A DNA stretch of 64,000 nt from Zobellia russellii (GTDB taxonomy: Bacteria; Bacteroidota; Bacteroidia; Flavobacteriales; Flavobacteriaceae): positions 558,001 to 622,000 of the forward strand of contig NZ_JACSOI010000003.1 in NCBI RefSeq assembly GCF_018728565.1. Reading direction: 5' to 3'. The notes below the pieces were generated by a model. It searched no databases, was not told the origin of the DNA, and saw only the letters and a program-made list of their open reading frames with translations. The translations under genes and the position numbers were made by a program. Positions 18,782 through 27,978 of the stretch are shown one piece after another (within the stretch, counting starts at the first letter, position 1; every line of letters starts with the position of its first letter).

Positions 18782-19076
18782 TGATCAATTCTTTTAGAAC
18801 ATCATATTTGTTCGTTTGTACTTGATTTTTAAACTCTCCATTGGTGAAAGTGGCAAAAGTAGGCAAGTTGTCTACATTAGCCAATTTTCGACTTTCAGGG
18901 AATTTCTCGGCATCGGCTATAACAAAAGTAAAATCTTCGTTAGCCGAAGCTTCTTTCTTGAATTTAGGCTTCATGATACGGCAGTTGCCACACCATCCGG
19001 CAGAATATTGTACTACTACATTTTTCTTCTCTGCTATGATTTCTTGCAGATTGTCTTGTTCCAATTCCAATACCAT
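18762..19076 (-). CDS. Thioredoxin family protein
   Basis: 104 aa, a lone thioredoxin fold without signal peptide, so cytoplasmic. The active site is WCGNC (Cys29, Cys32) in YSAGWCGNCRIMKPKFKK, an unusual central dipeptide (GN, not GP), and the cis-Pro lies in NLPTFATF. It probably recycles the peroxiredoxin encoded 93 nt upstream on the same strand; the downstream DUF6952 gene overlaps it by 20 nt. Confidence 0.93.
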   Translation of the reverse strand: MVLELEQDNLQEIIAEKKNVVVQYSAGWCGNCRIMKPKFKKEASANEDFTFVIADAEKFPESRKLANVDNLPTFATFTNGEFKNQVQTNKYDVLKELISEASSN

Positions 19077-19111
19077 ATCTAAAGGTTTTAAAATTTATAC
19101 TATTTAAGTTG

Positions 19112-19145
19112 AAAAAGTACCGCTTGCACTAATTGTACAAGCGGT
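19112..19145 (-). terminator. Terminator-like hairpin between peroxiredoxin and thioredoxin genes
   Basis: Arms 19119-19126 and 19138-19145 are perfect complements (8 bp); on the minus strand the stem is followed after two bases by five T (complement of 19112-19116). It would end or reduce transcription from the peroxiredoxin gene before the thioredoxin gene. Confidence 0.6.
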
Positions 19146-19168
19146 TAACTTGTAACTAAAGCAATTAT

Positions 19169-19813
19169 TTAGTTGCTATGTGCAGAAAGGTATTCGGCAA
19201 CACCTTTTCTATCAGCGGTCATTGCTTCTTTTCCTTCTTCCCAGTTTGCTGGACAAACCTCACCTTTTTCCTGTACATGCGTATAAGCATCAATAAGGCG
19301 TAGGTACTCGTTTACGTTTCTACCTAATGGCATATGGTTGATGCCTTCATGGAAAACAGTACCCTCTTCATCAATAAGGTATGTTGCACGGTAGGTTACA
19401 TTGTCTCCTTCAACAGTAACAACACCGGTTTCTTCATTGTACTGCTCATCCGTAATGTCCAAAATACCTAAAGTGGAGGCAAGGTTACGGTTACTGTCCG
19501 CTAATAGAGGATATGTAACACCTTCAATACCACCGTTATCTTTGTCTGTGCTTAACCAAGCAAAGTGAACCTCTGCGGTATCGCAAGACGCACCAATTAC
19601 CAATGTATTTCTTTTTTCGAATTCACCTAAAGCAGCCTGAAAAGCGTGCAATTCAGTTGGGCAAACAAATGTAAAGTCCTTCGGGTACCAGAAAAGAACA
19701 ACCTTCTTGTTGTTTTTTTGAGCTTCCTCTAAAACGTTCAATTTGAATGTGTCTCCCAAATCGTTCATTGCGTTTACACTCAGATTGGGGAATTTTTTAC
19801 CTACAAAAGCCAT
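19169..19813 (-). CDS. Peroxiredoxin (AhpC/TSA family, typical 2-Cys)
   Basis: 214 aa. The peroxidatic site FTFVCPTEL has Cys51, and the resolving Cys187 is in GEVCPANW, so this is a typical 2-Cys enzyme that forms intersubunit disulfides. It detoxifies hydrogen peroxide and organic peroxides in the cytoplasm. The thioredoxin-like protein encoded next on the same strand is its likely reductant. A TAATTTTG promoter element lies 33-40 nt upstream. Confidence 0.96.
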   Translation of the reverse strand: MAFVGKKFPNLSVNAMNDLGDTFKLNVLEEAQKNNKKVVLFWYPKDFTFVCPTELHAFQAALGEFEKRNTLVIGASCDTAEVHFAWLSTDKDNGGIEGVTYPLLADSNRNLASTLGILDITDEQYNEETGVVTVEGDNVTYRATYLIDEEGTVFHEGINHMPLGRNVNEYLRLIDAYTHVQEKGEVCPANWEEGKEAMTADRKGVAEYLSAHSN

Positions 19814-19845
19814 ATGATATAGTTTTTAATGTTTCAATTTGATTA

Positions 19846-19853
19846 CAAAATTA
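19846..19853 (-). promoter_or_regulatory. Putative -7 element of the peroxiredoxin gene
   Basis: On the minus strand the octamer reads TAATTTTG, an exact TAnnTTTG match, placed so that the 5' leader would be about 25 nt. No convincing -33 TTTG is present. Confidence 0.45.
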
Positions 19854-20049
19854 CATCAATATTATGGCGATAAAAGTAATGTGTATTTAAAAAATTGATA
19901 GAAGAATAAGTATTGTAGATGCGATGTATTTCATTTGACATAAAGTGTTAAATCAGTAAAATCAAACAGCTTAAATTACCAAATTCTCAATTTAATGACC
20001 TGTTATTTTGATATTCACATTTAGGCGATTTTAAGAAATCTTTATTTTT

Positions 20050-21531
20050 TTAAGACGATGTAGTCAGTTGCTTTAATTTGATCTGTAATGCAGCAAAAAT
20101 AAGCGTCATAATTGGACTCAGCCAATTGAAAACGGCAAAAAGGGCGTACTCCGCGGTTCCAACTCCAAGAACACTACTATGATATGCTCCACAGGTGTTC
20201 CAAGGAACAAGAACGGAAGTTACCGTTCCGGAATCCTCTAAAGTTCGGCTTAAGTTTTCAGGGGCCAAATTTTTATCGGCATAGGCCTTGCTGAACATTT
20301 TACCGGGAACAACAATGGCAAGGTACTGGTCTGATGCGGTAATATTCAATGCCAAACAGCTTCCTACGGTACTGGCAAAAAGCCCGAATGTAGTTTTCGC
20401 CATTTTTAATAAGGATTTTGTAATACGGTCCAATGCGCCAATACCATCCATAATACCACCAAAAACCATGGCGCAGATAATGAGCCAAATGGTACCCATC
20501 ATTCCTGTCATTCCTTTTGATGAAAATAGGTCGTTAAGCGCAGCGTTATCCGTTGGTACGGAGGTTTGAACGGTTATGGCTTTAATGACGCCTTCGTAAC
20601 CTGATTTAAATGTAAGTGTCTTTGCCTCCGTAATACCTGCTACAACATCGGGTTGGAAAATAAGGGCGAATATTGCTCCCAATAAAGTTCCTATGAGCAG
20701 GGCGGCCAATGGCGGAGTTTTCTTAACGATTAGAACTACTACGGTTATAGGTACAAGAAAAAGCCAAGGTGTAATGGTGAAAGCGGAATTAATAGAGGTT
20801 AAAATGGAATCAATATCCGCGGCCCCTTTCGTTTCAATTGAAAATCCTAATATGATAAAAAAGATCAAGGTAACGCTAACCGTTGGCACTGTGGTGTAGA
20901 GCATATATCTAATGTGTTCAAAAAGCTCTCCGCCCGCCATGGCAGGTGCTAGGTTGGTAGTGTCACTAAGAGGAGATAGTTTGTCCCCAAAATAGGCTCC
21001 GGACAATACGGCGCCGGCGGTCATTCCTAATGGTATGCCCAGTGCTTCGCCAATACCTATAAGGGCTATGCCTACTGTTGCGGAAGTAGTCCAGCTGCTT
21101 CCTGTGGCAATGGATATGATGGCGCAGATAATAACACTGGCAGCTAAAAATATAGTGGGATTGAGAATCTGAAGCCCGTAATAGATCATAGCGGGAATGA
21201 TACCACTTATAAGCCAAGAACCCGCTAATGCTCCTACCATTAATAAAATGAGCAATGCTCCGGTGGTAGATTTCAGGTTTTCTGCTACCTCTGCCATCAT
21301 TTGCTTGTAAGATACCTTGTTCATTACACCTACAATGGCGGCAACGGCGCCTCCCAAGAGGAGAATAAATTGGTTGGATCCGCTAAGCGCATCATCTCCA
21401 AATACATAAACATTATAGGCCAGCATGGCTACTAGGGCTATAACAGGGGTGAGTGCTTCCCAGATATTTAATTCTTTGTTTTTAACGATGTTTTCGTTCT
21501 CTCTGTGCTCCCCTGAATTTTGGTTTGTCAT
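20050..21531 (-). CDS. nhaC: Na+/H+ antiporter, NhaC family
   Basis: 493 aa with about 11-12 membrane segments. The conserved core ATGSSWTTSATVGIALIGIG...GAVLSGAYFGDKLSPLSDTTNLAPA is the NhaC signature, and a second GTVTSVLVPWNTCGAYHSSVLGV block lies near the C-terminus. It exchanges sodium for protons across the inner membrane, fitting a marine bacterium. Some family members instead exchange malate or lactate, so substrate assignment is by family. The gene is monocistronic, divergent from lpd. Confidence 0.92.
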   Translation of the reverse strand: MTNQNSGEHRENENIVKNKELNIWEALTPVIALVAMLAYNVYVFGDDALSGSNQFILLLGGAVAAIVGVMNKVSYKQMMAEVAENLKSTTGALLILLMVGALAGSWLISGIIPAMIYYGLQILNPTIFLAASVIICAIISIATGSSWTTSATVGIALIGIGEALGIPLGMTAGAVLSGAYFGDKLSPLSDTTNLAPAMAGGELFEHIRYMLYTTVPTVSVTLIFFIILGFSIETKGAADIDSILTSINSAFTITPWLFLVPITVVVLIVKKTPPLAALLIGTLLGAIFALIFQPDVVAGITEAKTLTFKSGYEGVIKAITVQTSVPTDNAALNDLFSSKGMTGMMGTIWLIICAMVFGGIMDGIGALDRITKSLLKMAKTTFGLFASTVGSCLALNITASDQYLAIVVPGKMFSKAYADKNLAPENLSRTLEDSGTVTSVLVPWNTCGAYHSSVLGVGTAEYALFAVFNWLSPIMTLIFAALQIKLKQLTTSS

Positions 21532-21630
21532 TAATAACGGTTTAGCTATTAGGTAATATTACAATTTTGATGGGGTTTGTGCAACTTTTGTATAAATCGA
21601 TAAAGGGTACCTTAAACCGGAAAATAGTAT

Positions 21631-21638
21631 TAATTTTG
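21631..21638 (+). promoter_or_regulatory. Putative -7 element of lpd
   Basis: TAATTTTG is an exact TAnnTTTG match 25-32 nt before the lpd ATG. No clear -33 motif is seen. Confidence 0.45.
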
Positions 21639-21662
21639 TATTTCAAATTCAAAGAAAATTTT

Positions 21663-23069
21663 ATGAGTTCATACGATGTGGCCATTATTGGCTCAGGACC
21701 AGGAGGATATGTGGCGGCTATTCGTTGCGCACAATTGGGGTTGAAAACGGCAATAATAGAAAAGTACAGTACTTTAGGAGGAACCTGCCTTAATGTTGGT
21801 TGTATACCATCTAAAGCTTTGTTGGATTCTTCTCACCATTACGAGGATGCCATTAAACATTTTTCGGATCACGGAATTGATATTCCTGGCGAGATAAAGG
21901 TAAACTTGGAGCAGATGATCGCCAGAAAGGCGGCTGTTGTAAAACAGACATGTGATGGGGTCAAGTTTTTGATGGACAAAAATAAAATTGATGTTTTTGA
22001 AGGATTGGGTAGTTTTAAGGACGCTACACATATTAATATCAAGAAAAATGATGGGACTACGGAAACCATTGAAGCTAAAAATACAATTATAGCTACAGGA
22101 AGTAAACCGTCTACGCTTCCTTTCATCAAAATAGACAAAGAACGCATAATTACATCTACAGAGGCCTTAACGCTAAAAGAGATACCTAAGCATTTAATTA
22201 TTATAGGTGGAGGGGTTATTGGTTTAGAGCTCGGTCAAGTTTACAAGCGTCTTGGCGCGGATGTTACCGTAGTTGAATATATGGATCGCATTATTCCTAC
22301 TATGGATGCTTCGCTTTCCAAAGAATTGACCAAGGTTTTAAAGAAGCAAAAGGTAAAATTCAACCTTTCCAGTAAAGTGAAGTCCGTTGAGAGAAGCGGA
22401 GACGAGGTTGTAGTTAAGGCCGATGATAAAAAAGGTCAGGAGATAGAGTTGAAAGGTGACTACTGTTTGGTTGCTGTGGGTAGAAGACCTTATACCGATG
22501 GATTGAACGTTGAAGCCGCTGGTGTTAAATTGGATTCTAGAGGCAAAATAGAGGTGAACGACCATTTACAAACTTCGGCTTCTAACATCTACGCTATTGG
22601 AGATGTTATTCGTGGTGCCATGTTGGCCCATAAAGCAGAAGAGGAGGGAACTTTGGTTGCCGAACAATTGGCAGGCCAAAAACCTCATATAGATTATAAC
22701 TTGATTCCAGGTGTGGTTTACACTTGGCCAGAAGTTGCTTCTGTTGGTAAAACGGAAGAAGAACTTAAAGAAGCTGGTGTAGCATACAAAGTGGGACAAT
22801 TTCCAATGCGTGCTTTAGGTCGCTCTCGTGCCAGTATGGATTTGGACGGGTTTGTAAAAATATTGGCCGATAAGAAGACGGACGAAGTTCTAGGGGTTCA
22901 TATGATTGGTGCCCGTAGTGCGGATTTAATTGCCGAAGCGGTTACTGCTATGGAATTCCGTGCATCTGCTGAAGATATCTCTAGAATGAGCCATGCGCAT
23001 CCTACTTTTGCCGAAGCGGTAAAAGAAGCTGCTCTTGCAGCTACGGATAACCGTGCATTGCATATTTAG
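21663..23069 (+). CDS. lpd: Dihydrolipoyl dehydrogenase (E3)
   Basis: 468 aa from ATG 21663; the frame is open back to 21567, but MSSYDVAIIGSGPGG is the standard family start. FAD-binding GSGPGG at residues 10-15, redox disulfide GGTCLNVGCIPSK (Cys42, Cys47), NAD-binding IIGGGVIGLELG, second FAD motif NIYAIGD, and the C-terminal HAHPTFAE with the catalytic His-Glu pair. It reoxidises dihydrolipoamide in pyruvate and 2-oxoglutarate dehydrogenase and the glycine cleavage system. No E1/E2 gene is adjacent, so it is a free-standing shared E3. Confidence 0.97.
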   Translation: MSSYDVAIIGSGPGGYVAAIRCAQLGLKTAIIEKYSTLGGTCLNVGCIPSKALLDSSHHYEDAIKHFSDHGIDIPGEIKVNLEQMIARKAAVVKQTCDGVKFLMDKNKIDVFEGLGSFKDATHINIKKNDGTTETIEAKNTIIATGSKPSTLPFIKIDKERIITSTEALTLKEIPKHLIIIGGGVIGLELGQVYKRLGADVTVVEYMDRIIPTMDASLSKELTKVLKKQKVKFNLSSKVKSVERSGDEVVVKADDKKGQEIELKGDYCLVAVGRRPYTDGLNVEAAGVKLDSRGKIEVNDHLQTSASNIYAIGDVIRGAMLAHKAEEEGTLVAEQLAGQKPHIDYNLIPGVVYTWPEVASVGKTEEELKEAGVAYKVGQFPMRALGRSRASMDLDGFVKILADKKTDEVLGVHMIGARSADLIAEAVTAMEFRASAEDISRMSHAHPTFAEAVKEAALAATDNRALHI

Positions 23070-23090
23070 ACTTTACAAAGTATTGTAAAA

Positions 23091-23124
23091 AAAATCCCGT
23101 CTAATTTCTAGACGGGATTTTTTT
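23091..23124. terminator. Bidirectional terminator between lpd and the CDGSH gene
   Basis: Arms 23094-23103 and 23109-23118 are perfect complements (10 bp) around a 5-nt loop, with A-tract on the left and T-tract on the right, so it can work for both converging genes. The stop codon of the minus-strand gene lies in the right T-tract. Confidence 0.88.
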
Positions 23125-23350
23125 ATTTGTGGCTTCCATCACAATAAGGTGGGTTGCTTGTAAGCTTGCAAGTGCAGATTCTGGCGTCTTTATCTTCATC
23201 AACTTGAAAAACTAAAGAGCCGGGTTTCTGGTGTTGTTTATGAGAGCCATCGCAAAAAACATTCGTTTCGGAATGGCCGCAGGTACACCAGGCATATCTC
23301 TTATCTTTTTCCAATGCCAATTTAACGGGGGTAAACTTTTTATCGCTCAT
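23123..23350 (-). CDS. CDGSH iron-sulfur domain protein
   Basis: 75 aa, made of two CDGSH motifs: CTCGHSETNVFCDGSH and CTCKLTSNPPYCDGSH. Each supplies three Cys and one His to a [2Fe-2S] cluster, as in mitoNEET-type proteins; in the first copy the usual Pro before the third Cys region is Val. There is no membrane anchor, so it is a soluble cytoplasmic tandem-cluster protein. Role in the cell (electron transfer, cluster donation or redox sensing) is not known for bacterial members. Confidence 0.93.
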   Translation of the reverse strand: MSDKKFTPVKLALEKDKRYAWCTCGHSETNVFCDGSHKQHQKPGSLVFQVDEDKDARICTCKLTSNPPYCDGSHK

Positions 23351-23563
23351 GTTTGCTATTGTTTTGTTTTTAGATGAAGGGATAAAAATAGTAGAATCCT
23401 TTCAAGGGTTTATGTTTTACCGTCTATTTTGATTCAGTCCTAATAACCTTTTGCTTCGGATGTGTAAAGTCGATACTGTTTTTCTGGATCCGGTTCTGAG
23501 CTGTGATATCTCTATTCGTAATTTCTATGTAGCTTTAGGTTTTAGTAATTAAAACATTTTTCA

Positions 23564-24574
23564 ATGCATATAAATGACAAGTCAGGTATTACGGAATACA
23601 CTGCAGATTCTAAGAGGTATAACACAATGAAATACAATCGCTGTGGAAAAAGTGGTGTTTTGCTGCCCGCTATTTCCCTTGGTTTGTGGCATAACTTCGG
23701 TTTTATAGATAATCAGCATAACGCTAGGGAAATTTTAAGAACAGCGTTCGATTTAGGGATTACTCATTTTGATTTGGCCAATAATTATGGACCTCCTTAT
23801 GGTTCGGCAGAAGAAAATTTTGGGGTGCTTTTTAAGAAAGACTTTAAAGGGTATAGAGATGAGATGTTCATAGCTTCTAAAGCGGGATTTGATATGTGGC
23901 CCGGGCCTTACGGCAATTGGGGCTCTAGAAAGTATCTAATGGCCAGTATAGATCAAAGTCTAAAAAGAATGGGATTGGATTATGTTGATATTTTTTATCA
24001 CCACAGGCCTGATCCGGATACACCCTTGGAGGAAACTATGGTTGCTCTTGCGGATATTGTTCGTCAAGGAAAGGCTCTTTACGTGGGTATTTCCAACTAT
24101 CAGCCTAAAGAAACGGCAGAAGCAGCTGCGTTATTAAAGGAGTTAAAGGTTCCGTTTGTGCTGCACCAAGCTAGGTATTCAATTTTTGATAGGTGGGTAG
24201 AAGATGGGCTGCTAGATACTTTAGAGGATAGTGGAGTGGGCTGCATTGCTTTTTCTCCTTTGGCACAGGGAATGCTTACCAACAAATATGTAAATGGTGT
24301 GCCAGATGACTCTAGAGCAGCAAAAAATCTGACCTACCTGGACAGGGAACAAGTAGAAAAAAACCTGGATAAGATTAAAAATTTGGCAGCTCTTGCGGAT
24401 AAGCGAGGCCAAAAGCTATCTCAAATGGCCATTGCTTGGCTTTTAAATAGGCCGGCTATTTCTTCTGTATTGGTGGGGGCGAGTTCTGCTGGTCAACTTA
24501 AAGAGAATGTAAAAGCGTTGGATAATTTAACGTTTACGGAAGAAGAGATGAGGGTGATCAATGCAAATTCGTAG
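23564..24574 (+). CDS. Aldo/keto reductase (YghZ / L-glyceraldehyde 3-phosphate reductase type)
   Basis: 336 aa. The N-terminal part RCGKSGVLLPAISLGLWHNFG and the ANNYGPPYGSAEENFG block are very like E. coli YghZ, which reduces L-glyceraldehyde 3-phosphate and methylglyoxal with NADPH. Catalytic Tyr is in LANNYG (D...Y tetrad), Lys in ASKAG and His in YHHRPDPDTP. The cofactor-binding end SSVLVGASSAGQL is intact. An ATG at 23627 is an alternative start, but homologues have residues before it, so 23564 is kept. It ends before a strong bidirectional terminator. Confidence 0.93.
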   Translation: MHINDKSGITEYTADSKRYNTMKYNRCGKSGVLLPAISLGLWHNFGFIDNQHNAREILRTAFDLGITHFDLANNYGPPYGSAEENFGVLFKKDFKGYRDEMFIASKAGFDMWPGPYGNWGSRKYLMASIDQSLKRMGLDYVDIFYHHRPDPDTPLEETMVALADIVRQGKALYVGISNYQPKETAEAAALLKELKVPFVLHQARYSIFDRWVEDGLLDTLEDSGVGCIAFSPLAQGMLTNKYVNGVPDDSRAAKNLTYLDREQVEKNLDKIKNLAALADKRGQKLSQMAIAWLLNRPAISSVLVGASSAGQLKENVKALDNLTFTEEEMRVINANS

Positions 24575-24617
24575 TGTATCGTTAAAATGAATAGCGCAAT
24601 GCTTTGCTGCTCAAAAG

Positions 24618-24652
24618 AAAAAAATCCGAGCTATAAACTCGGATTTTTTTCT
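24618..24652. terminator. Bidirectional terminator between aldo/keto reductase and acyltransferase genes
   Basis: The stem AAAAAATCCGAG / CTCGGATTTTTT flanks a 7-nt loop (ctataaa at 24631-24637), with A and T tracts on the two sides, between converging genes. Confidence 0.88.
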
Positions 24653-24674
24653 TTTATTTAAAAGATGGCAGAAA

Positions 24675-25859
24675 TTAATTCTTAGCCAAACCAACTCTTC
24701 TTAAGAATCTAAAAAATCTACTTTTTGAAAGTTGAAATATATAGATTGAAGTAATCTCAATTTTTGTCAAAACAAATCTTAGGGCAGTGGCGATTCTTAG
24801 TTTTATATGCTCCTTATTTTTTTCATAAACAAGAGCGGAATAAGTACAGACGACCATAAAAGTTAAGGCTCCTAAAATAACGGTTACAGGGGAAAGGGAA
24901 TGGTGTAAAAACCGATATAGTCCTAATCCTGTAAATGTGCCGTATAGGATAATAAAATGTATGATGTAAATTGATAGGGTGCTTTGTCCAATTTTTAAAA
25001 TACTCTTGTTTTTAAGTAGGCTTCTAAATAGCATAAATACGCTAAAAACAAGCAGTACATCACCTAGTCTTATGAATAAGTAATTATTGAAATAAATGTT
25101 TGCAAAAAGCTGTAAACCTGTATGTTTTGATGCGAGTAAAAACAAATCGGATGAGTAGACTATTAATGTAGCCCCTGTTGCGGCAAAAAGAGGAATGGCT
25201 ATGAAGTATAAATATTTCAAGTTTTTAAACTTCGTAAAAACAACCGACAAAAAAGCTCCAAATGAAGCATACCCAAACCATGGGAGAATGGTAAAAACAG
25301 AACCGTTGCTTTTCGTTAGGTAATTGGCAAAGGCATCCGGTAAAAATGAGAATTCCCAAGTCTTGTAAGTGGGTTCAAATATGAATAAAACCAAGGTTGC
25401 GCTTAATAGTATAGTTGGGAAAGCAAACTTCTTTCGTTTTTCAGTGAATAGATAAACGCCAATAATCCCAAGTAAAGAAAGTCCTATGCAATGCAGTACA
25501 TCGATCAGATAAAAGGAATCATAGATTTTTCCCTGTAGAAGACCTAGAAGGTTCGTCCGCAATAAATACCCAATAAACAAGAGTTCAAGCCCTCTTTTTA
25601 TGCCCTTTTTTACCCTAGGGTTCTGAAGTCCGGTTTTATCGCCTTTAATTAAAAGATAGGTAAAGATAAACCCTGAAACCGTAAAGAATACGGGAGCGGT
25701 AATGCCTCTAAAGTACTTCCAGATAGAAAAAGCAGTATTGGACCCATCTCTATAAACAGGGTCTAGCAATCCATCTATAAAATGCCCTTGGAGCATCATT
25801 AGAATGGCCCATGCCCTCATGGCATCAATAAAATACAATCTTGCTGTCTTATTTTCCAC
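24675..25859 (-). CDS. Multi-pass membrane acyltransferase-like protein (HGSNAT/DUF1624-like)
   Basis: About 394 aa with about ten membrane segments. The N-terminal RLYFIDAMRAWAILMMLQGHFIDGL and RGITAPVFFTVSGFIF resemble the heparan-alpha-glucosaminide N-acetyltransferase/DUF1624 group, whose His (here in LQGHF) is in the acetyl-transfer path. There is no ATG at the 5' end: GTG at 25859 gives MENKTARLYFIDAM and is preferred; a TTG at 25874 would add five residues. Substrate unknown; a membrane sugar or lipid acylation role is inference. It converges on the aldo/keto reductase gene. Confidence 0.75.
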   Translation of the reverse strand: MENKTARLYFIDAMRAWAILMMLQGHFIDGLLDPVYRDGSNTAFSIWKYFRGITAPVFFTVSGFIFTYLLIKGDKTGLQNPRVKKGIKRGLELLFIGYLLRTNLLGLLQGKIYDSFYLIDVLHCIGLSLLGIIGVYLFTEKRKKFAFPTILLSATLVLFIFEPTYKTWEFSFLPDAFANYLTKSNGSVFTILPWFGYASFGAFLSVVFTKFKNLKYLYFIAIPLFAATGATLIVYSSDLFLLASKHTGLQLFANIYFNNYLFIRLGDVLLVFSVFMLFRSLLKNKSILKIGQSTLSIYIIHFIILYGTFTGLGLYRFLHHSLSPVTVILGALTFMVVCTYSALVYEKNKEHIKLRIATALRFVLTKIEITSIYIFQLSKSRFFRFLRRVGLAKN

Positions 25860-26077
25860 TGCAAATACGATCAATAGTTGGCGAAAGCATCATTAAAACT
25901 TAAAACTTTGCATTTTAGTACTTCTGTTCGTTGTACTGCTCCTTTGTTAACAGGAGCAACTGTCATATATACTTGTAATACAGTTAGTTTGGATGTTTGC
26001 GCTGCAAAATTAGATAAAATACTCGCAATTCAACTCTATTTGCTATATTTTCGCTAAAACACATCAAACTACTAATT

Positions 26078-26611
26078 ATGGCAACGCTATTAGCATTCGC
26101 AGGAAGCAACTCCTCTAAATCAATAAATTATCAATTGGTAAAGCATACCGTCTCTCTTATTGAGGGGTATAACGTTCAATTATTGAATATGGTAAACTTT
26201 CCTTTCCCTATGTTCAGTGAGGATTATGAAAGAGAAAATGGATATTCAAACTCATTGGTAGAGCTTAAAAATGACATTGTCAAGGCAGATGGCATCATTA
26301 TCTCGGTTAATGAGCATAACAGTGGTCCTTCAGCTTATTTTAAGAATTTAACAGACTGGTTGTCACGTGTTGAGCGTAAGTTTTTAGAGGATAAACCTGT
26401 GTTGTTGATGTCTACCTCAGGAGGGCAAAGAGGAGGTATGACAGCTTTGGAAACCACGGAAAAGGTTTTGCCTAGATTTGGAGCTCAAATAGCCGCTACT
26501 TTTTCTTTACCTTCTTATCAAGAAAATTTTACGGAGGGGGAAGGTATAACGAATTCTGAGCTTGCTAAGGCACACCGCGCTGCTGTAGACCAGTTTTTAA
26601 GTAAATTCTAA
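26078..26611 (+). CDS. NADPH-dependent FMN reductase / flavodoxin-fold oxidoreductase
   Basis: 177 aa with the flavodoxin-like fold: phosphate loop FAGSNSSKSINYQL at the N-terminus, SVNEHNSGPSAYFKNLTDWLSR and LLMSTSGGQRGGMTALE, which are the FMN-binding loops of the family. It probably reduces FMN or quinones with NADPH. It is followed after only 12 nt by pabB, so the two are probably co-transcribed; no functional link is evident. A TATATTTTCG element at 26043-26052 may be its promoter. Confidence 0.9.
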   Translation: MATLLAFAGSNSSKSINYQLVKHTVSLIEGYNVQLLNMVNFPFPMFSEDYERENGYSNSLVELKNDIVKADGIIISVNEHNSGPSAYFKNLTDWLSRVERKFLEDKPVLLMSTSGGQRGGMTALETTEKVLPRFGAQIAATFSLPSYQENFTEGEGITNSELAKAHRAAVDQFLSKF

Positions 26612-26623
26612 AGTCTCTTTCAT

Positions 26624-27919
26624 TTGCGTATTTCTACTACGTTCACGGTTTCTGAAATTAAAAAGTTTAAGGAGGACCTATTGCTTTGGGCGCAACAGTT
26701 TGAAGAAGTGGTGTGGTTGGATGGCAATGGGCACAATAGCAAGTACAGCTCTTTTGATGCTTTACTGGCTGTAGATGCCTTAACGACCATTAAAACTGAT
26801 AGTGAAAAGGCTTTTGAAAAATTAAGGGAGTTTCAAGATAGGGCCAAAGACTATATTTTTGGTTATCTCTCGTACGACCTTAAGAATGATGTGGAGCGCC
26901 TGTCATCTAAAAATCACGATGGACTAGGGTTTGCAGAGTTGTTCTTTTTTCAGCCAAAGAAAATTATTAAGTTAAACGGGAATACCGTGGTTTTTGAATA
27001 TCTGCGGATGGTAGATGATGAAATACAGTCCGATTTTGACTTGATTTCCGGCGGAATTCTGGAGAAGGAAAGCATCTCAGTGACGGAAAACATCAAAATA
27101 AAGCTCCGTATTTTTAAGGACGAATATTTTAAACAAGTAGGTAAAATGTTGTCCCATATTCACCGGGGTGATATTTACGAAGCAAATTTCTGTCAAGAAT
27201 TCTATGCAGAAGACACGAAAATCAACCCTTATAAGACCTATCAAAAGCTAAATAAGATATCAGAAGCGCCTTTTGCATCTTTTTTAAAGGTCTATGACCA
27301 GTATTTGCTTTCGGCCTCTCCGGAGCGTTATTTGCGTAAAGAAGCGGGGAAGTTAATATCGCAACCTATTAAAGGGACTTCTAAACGAGCCAAACAGCCG
27401 GAGGAAGATGATAAGCTAGTGAATGCCCTTAAAACCGACCCTAAAGAAAGAGCTGAAAATATAATGATCGTAGACTTGGTCCGTAATGATTTGTCTAAAA
27501 GTGCCCTAAAAGGCAGTGTGGTGGTTGAAGAGCTTTGTGAGGTCTATACCTTTCAACAAGTACATCAAATGATATCCACTGTGGTGGCTCAAGTTTCATC
27601 CGGTGTTAATCCCGTTGATGTAATCAAAGAATCCTTTCCTATGGGTAGCATGACGGGAGCCCCAAAAGTATCGGCCATGAAGATTATTGAGGAATTGGAG
27701 GCTTTTAAACGAGGGTTATACAGTGGTGCTGTGGGGTATTTTACGCCCAACGGGGATTTCGATTTTAATGTAGTCATAAGAAGTATTCTTTACAATGCGT
27801 CAAAAAAATACGTTTCCTATTCCGTGGGAGGTGCCATTACGGCAAAGGCCATTCCGGAAAAAGAGTATGAGGAGTGTTTGCTGAAGGCAAAAGCTATGCG
27901 AGAAGTCCTTGAGGGCTAA
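26624..27919 (+). CDS. pabB: Aminodeoxychorismate synthase component I (anthranilate synthase component I family)
   Basis: 431 aa from a TTG start; no in-frame ATG occurs for about the first 127 codons, and homology runs from the first residues, so TTG is needed. Chorismate-binding core: GDIYEANFCQEFYAE, SPERYL, QPIKGTSKR (catalytic Lys), IVDLVRNDLS, PMGSMTGAPKVSAMKIIEELE and GAVGYFTPNGD. With a glutaminase subunit it makes 4-amino-4-deoxychorismate for folate; the PIKGT motif favours PabB over TrpE. The glutaminase and lyase partners are not in this window. Confidence 0.9.
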   Translation: MRISTTFTVSEIKKFKEDLLLWAQQFEEVVWLDGNGHNSKYSSFDALLAVDALTTIKTDSEKAFEKLREFQDRAKDYIFGYLSYDLKNDVERLSSKNHDGLGFAELFFFQPKKIIKLNGNTVVFEYLRMVDDEIQSDFDLISGGILEKESISVTENIKIKLRIFKDEYFKQVGKMLSHIHRGDIYEANFCQEFYAEDTKINPYKTYQKLNKISEAPFASFLKVYDQYLLSASPERYLRKEAGKLISQPIKGTSKRAKQPEEDDKLVNALKTDPKERAENIMIVDLVRNDLSKSALKGSVVVEELCEVYTFQQVHQMISTVVAQVSSGVNPVDVIKESFPMGSMTGAPKVSAMKIIEELEAFKRGLYSGAVGYFTPNGDFDFNVVIRSILYNASKKYVSYSVGGAITAKAIPEKEYEECLLKAKAMREVLEG

Positions 27920-27978
27920 GCCTGTTTAAAGATGCGTATTGTGACTTCCAAATTCTAATTCTTGCTTACCTTTATATC

